64,000 bases of DNA, from positions 1 to 64,000 of the forward strand of contig NZ_JACXAF010000022.1 of the NCBI RefSeq assembly GCF_014773395.1. The letters are read 5' to 3'. The stretch's first letter is position 1. Each line of letters opens with the position of its first letter. The translations under genes and the position numbers were made by a program. Below, one piece after another: positions 61,422-64,000 of the stretch. A model generated the notes under the pieces. The model was not told the origin of the DNA, did not search any database, and was given only the letters and a program-made list of their open reading frames with translations. This DNA comes from Neiella litorisoli. GTDB lineage: Bacteria; Pseudomonadota; Gammaproteobacteria; Enterobacterales; Neiellaceae.

Positions 61422-62315
61422 ATGAGTGAAAAACTACAGAAAGTGTTGGCCCGCAGTGGCCTTGGGTCGCGCCGAGAAATGGAGCAAGTGATTAGCGCCG
61501 GTCGTGTCAGTGTTAACGGTTCAACTGCTAAACTGGGTGACCGCATTGAAGACGCTGATGTTGTTCGCGTCGATGGCAACGTCATTCAGACACGCTCCGA
61601 TAAAGACACCGTGTGTCGTGTTATTGCCTATCACAAGCCTGAAGGCGAAGTCTGTAGCCGTAAAGATCCGGAAGGCCGACCAACTGTATTTGAACGTTTA
61701 CCGAAGCTGGCAGCCGGTCGTTGGATTGCCGTCGGTCGTCTCGATTTAAACACATCAGGACTGTTGTTGTTCACCACTGATGGTGAATTAGCCTCTCGCC
61801 TGATGCACCCTTCCTATGAATTAGAACGCGAATATGCTGTCCGTGTATTTGGTACCGTTGACGATGCGATGCTCAAGCGCCTGAAGCAAGGGGTCATGCT
61901 TGAGGATGGTTTGGCGTCATTTGATTCGATCAAAATTGCTGGCGGCGAGGGCGCCAATAAGTGGTTCCATGTTACCTTGCATGAAGGCAAGCACCGTGAA
62001 GTTCGACGCCTCTGGGAAAGTCAGGAAGTCACCGTCAGCCGCTTGATTCGGATCCGTTATGGCAACACCATTTTGTCTCAAAAGTTACCACATGGCGCTT
62101 GGTTAGAGCTGCCGCTCGATGACGTTAATGTATTGCGTGACTCAGTGTCGTTGCCGAAAGAAACCCGAACCATGCTTGATGTCACCAAAGACACCAAGGT
62201 GAATACCCATCGGTTGCGCCGTACCGCGCAAAAGAGCAGGGCGCGGCAACTGCAGCGCCACGCCAAGTCGAGCAAACCCAAAGCGACCAGTAAGCGCCGC
62301 CAGGGTAGAACGTAA
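61422..62315 (+). CDS. rluB: 23S rRNA pseudouridine synthase RluB
   Basis: A 297-residue RsuA-family enzyme: N-terminal S4 domain ([31 protein letters not shown]), the catalytic Asp108 in [14 protein letters not shown], and [14 protein letters not shown]. coli RluB makes pseudouridine 2605 of 23S rRNA. The C-terminal tail is Arg/Lys-rich as in RluB. It is a single gene with its own upstream region. Confidence 0.9.
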   Translation: MSEKLQKVLARSGLGSRREMEQVISAGRVSVNGSTAKLGDRIEDADVVRVDGNVIQTRSDKDTVCRVIAYHKPEGEVCSRKDPEGRPTVFERLPKLAAGRWIAVGRLDLNTSGLLLFTTDGELASRLMHPSYELEREYAVRVFGTVDDAMLKRLKQGVMLEDGLASFDSIKIAGGEGANKWFHVTLHEGKHREVRRLWESQEVTVSRLIRIRYGNTILSQKLPHGAWLELPLDDVNVLRDSVSLPKETRTMLDVTKDTKVNTHRLRRTAQKSRARQLQRHAKSSKPKATSKRRQGRT

Positions 62316-62325
62316 CACCAGCGGT

Positions 62326-63066
62326 TTACTTGGGTTGGGCATCAATGCTTTGGCCGTTGATGTCCGCTGAATCGCTGAGCAAGTAAAGATAGAGCGGCAT
62401 CAGATCGGCTGGTGTTTTTAAGGTCGAAGCATCTTCGGCTGGATAGGCTTTGGCTCGCATCCCTGTCTGAGTCGCTCCCGGATTGATACAGTTGACTCGA
62501 ATCTTGGTGTTGCTCAATTCATCAGCCAGGATCTGCATTAACCCCTCGGTGGCAAATTTCGACATCGCATAAGCATTCCAAAATGCTCGGCCTTTTTTAC
62601 CCACAGATGATGAGGTGAACACAATGCGGCCGTGCTCAGCTTGTTTCAATAAAGGTAGCAATGCTTGCGTCATACTGATCTGGGCGCGAACGTTGACCTT
62701 CATCACTTCATCGAACATGGTCATGTCCATTTGCTCGATGGTACCCAATACACCGAGTTCACCGGCATTGTGCAGGATGGCATCAAGGCGACCGAGCGTT
62801 GACTCAATGGTTGTCGCCATATCGAGGTAGTGTTTGTCTGTGGCGCCTTTCAAGTCGAGCGGCACGATGGCGGGCTCAGCACCACCAGCGGCAACAATCT
62901 CATCATAGGTTGTTTCTAATTTGGCGACGGTACGCCCCAACAAAATCACGGTAGCGCCGTGGGCAGCTAATGACAGGGCAGCTTGCTTACCGATCCCTGC
63001 GCCAGCCCCGGTAACCAAAACAACTTTATCGGCAAATGCGTTGCTCGAAACGGTTTCAAAATTCAT
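62326..63066 (-). CDS. yciK: YciK-type short-chain dehydrogenase
   Basis: A 246-residue SDR: cofactor motif VTGAGAGIGKQAAL, LHNAGELG, catalytic Ser in FTSSSVG and YAMSKFATEG (Tyr-x3-Lys), INPGATQTGMRAKAYPAEDASTLKTPADLMPLYLYLLSD. This is the YciK pattern. The real start is probably ATG 63066, since the N-terminal fold begins here and upstream residues are unlike the family. Substrate unknown. Confidence 0.87.
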   Translation of the reverse strand: MNFETVSSNAFADKVVLVTGAGAGIGKQAALSLAAHGATVILLGRTVAKLETTYDEIVAAGGAEPAIVPLDLKGATDKHYLDMATTIESTLGRLDAILHNAGELGVLGTIEQMDMTMFDEVMKVNVRAQISMTQALLPLLKQAEHGRIVFTSSSVGKKGRAFWNAYAMSKFATEGLMQILADELSNTKIRVNCINPGATQTGMRAKAYPAEDASTLKTPADLMPLYLYLLSDSADINGQSIDAQPK

Positions 63067-63281
63067 AACGGACTCGACAAAAAAATTTAGTGCGCAGTGT
63101 ACCTGAGACCTTTGTTTGACCCAAATTATTGGAACTGGGATCAAGTTAACACCTCAGCACTAGTGCAAATGCTCCGCTTAGTTTAGCTTTAATGCATTAT
63201 TCAAACGCGAGTTTGAATTTAACAACAGCAACTGCCACGGAAAAGGCGATTGCAATAACAATCAAAACGTTGGGGAGAAAC

Positions 63282-64000
63282 ATGAAAATAACAACATACG
63301 CTGGTGTCACAGCGTTGGCAGCCGTGCTGGTCGGTTGCGGTGGCGGCGAATCATTAAAAGATGTCGCCAAAGATCAAGAACCGGCGGTACCCTTTACCCG
63401 AATTCAATTCGATCCTGCTGCTGGCGTCGTGGCCCTACCTTCCGATTTACTGCTGCTGACCACCACCGATGGCAGTTTGGATATTCCTGTGGATGATCCA
63501 ACTGACGTGACTGACCCTGCGGTGGCGTTGAGCGCATTAGACGGGTGGGGCACAGCTGCTCCCATCGTGATTGATATCACCTTCCCAAATGCCTCATTCG
63601 GTGATTATTCAATTAACACCGCTTCGGTCACTCAGCCCGGTGCTGCCGAACTGTTGGAAGTGCTCCTTGGTAACCCATTGTCTTCGGATCCTGATTGCCA
63701 GAACGTGCCAACCGGCCTGTTATGTAAGGTGGTCGGGCAGCTGACTTACGGCGTTGATTTTGTCACCAATTCTGATGGCTCGAATGTCGTCGTGGTGCCG
63801 ATCAAACCGTTGAAGCCCAAGACTTCCTACTTGCTCGCTACCACTTCGCTCATTGAGGACTCCGAAGGGCGCAGTGTGTACCCATCGACTTCTTATGAGC
63901 TGCTTCGTCTTGACTATGAAACCCAGCCACTAGGTACGGCAGAGCAGCGTCAGTTGCAAGCCGCGGTCAATAGTTACGAAGCGGGCTTAGCTGGAGCTGG
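63282..64000 (+). CDS. VolA/Pla-1-type lipase lipoprotein, 5' part only
   Basis: An open frame of 239 codons running past the right edge. It begins with a lipoprotein signal (AVLVGCGGG, Cys19), and the sequence FTRIQFDPAAGVVALPSDLLL, APIVIDITFPNAS, KPLKPKTSYLLATTSLIEDSEGR matches the N-terminal domain of the VolA/Pla-1/cef surface phospholipase family. The lipase domain should lie outside the window. GGGGAG precedes the ATG. Confidence 0.82.
   Translation, partial: MKITTYAGVTALAAVLVGCGGGESLKDVAKDQEPAVPFTRIQFDPAAGVVALPSDLLLLTTTDGSLDIPVDDPTDVTDPAVALSALDGWGTAAPIVIDITFPNASFGDYSINTASVTQPGAAELLEVLLGNPLSSDPDCQNVPTGLLCKVVGQLTYGVDFVTNSDGSNVVVVPIKPLKPKTSYLLATTSLIEDSEGRSVYPSTSYELLRLDYETQPLGTAEQRQLQAAVNSYEAGLAGA

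Overview
The window looks like chromosome of a marine gammaproteobacterium of the Alteromonadales/Vibrionales sphere. The housekeeping genes RluB, YciK, NhaR, YgjV and YeiR are gammaproteobacterial in type. The zinc genes follow the Vibrio zrgABCDE pattern, and the exopolysaccharide genes follow the Vibrio fischeri syp pattern. No rRNA, tRNA or CRISPR array was recognised. This is a reading by eye: family names come from motifs, not database searches.

Layout. (1) 1-2083: an integron-type integrase with a near-consensus LexA box, then a YgjV-like membrane protein. (2) 2433-9978: an iron-acquisition unit with an AraC-type regulator divergent from a Fur-boxed TonB-dependent receptor, followed by PepSY and DUF proteins. 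(3) 10039-11262: a lone 1-phosphofructokinase-like kinase and a small unknown protein. (4) 11400-15094: an operon for a secreted LruC-domain protein, a lipoprotein and a glycosyltransferase. (5) 15345-18125: an AT-rich patch with a PL14-like lyase and two tandem related membrane-anchored unknowns. (6) 18231-28123, all on the minus strand: a sulfated-polysaccharide (ulvan-type) degradation cluster with PL24-like and PL25-like propeller lyases, a sulfatase and a DUF1961 protein, headed by an ECF sigma factor and a FecR/LamG anti-sigma of the kind typical of Planctomycetes/Verrucomicrobia. (7) 28341-48593: a syp-like exopolysaccharide locus. (8) 48701-54096: zinc homeostasis (YeiR GTPase, Zrg uptake system, Zur). 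(9) 54101-58621: DCC oxidoreductase, SOUL protein, CRY-DASH, DUF2256 and an FeS-type photolyase. (10) 58634-64000: DUF533, HPF-like protein, NhaR, RluB, YciK and the start of a VolA/Pla-1-type lipase.

How the parts work together. The syp-like locus carries an STAS protein (SypA), an OmpA lipoprotein, an SLBB exporter, a degenerate CpsD-like ATPase, a hybrid kinase (SypF) and a sigma54 activator (SypG), plus ligase, flippase, acyltransferase, chain-length protein and glycosyltransferases. Five sigma54 -24/-12 promoters can be read: before the LruC operon, the ligase, a GT2 gene, sypM and sypA. Each has a palindrome of the form TTGC-N5-GCAA nearby, usually about 75-85 bp upstream. This suggests one SypG-like regulon that includes the LruC operon, 13 kb away on the other side of the ulvan cluster.

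The two most interesting items are this regulon with its unrecorded (to me) operator, and the PVC-type sigma/anti-sigma switch whose periplasmic LamG domain could sense polysaccharide and turn on a lyase/sulfatase cluster in a gammaproteobacterium.
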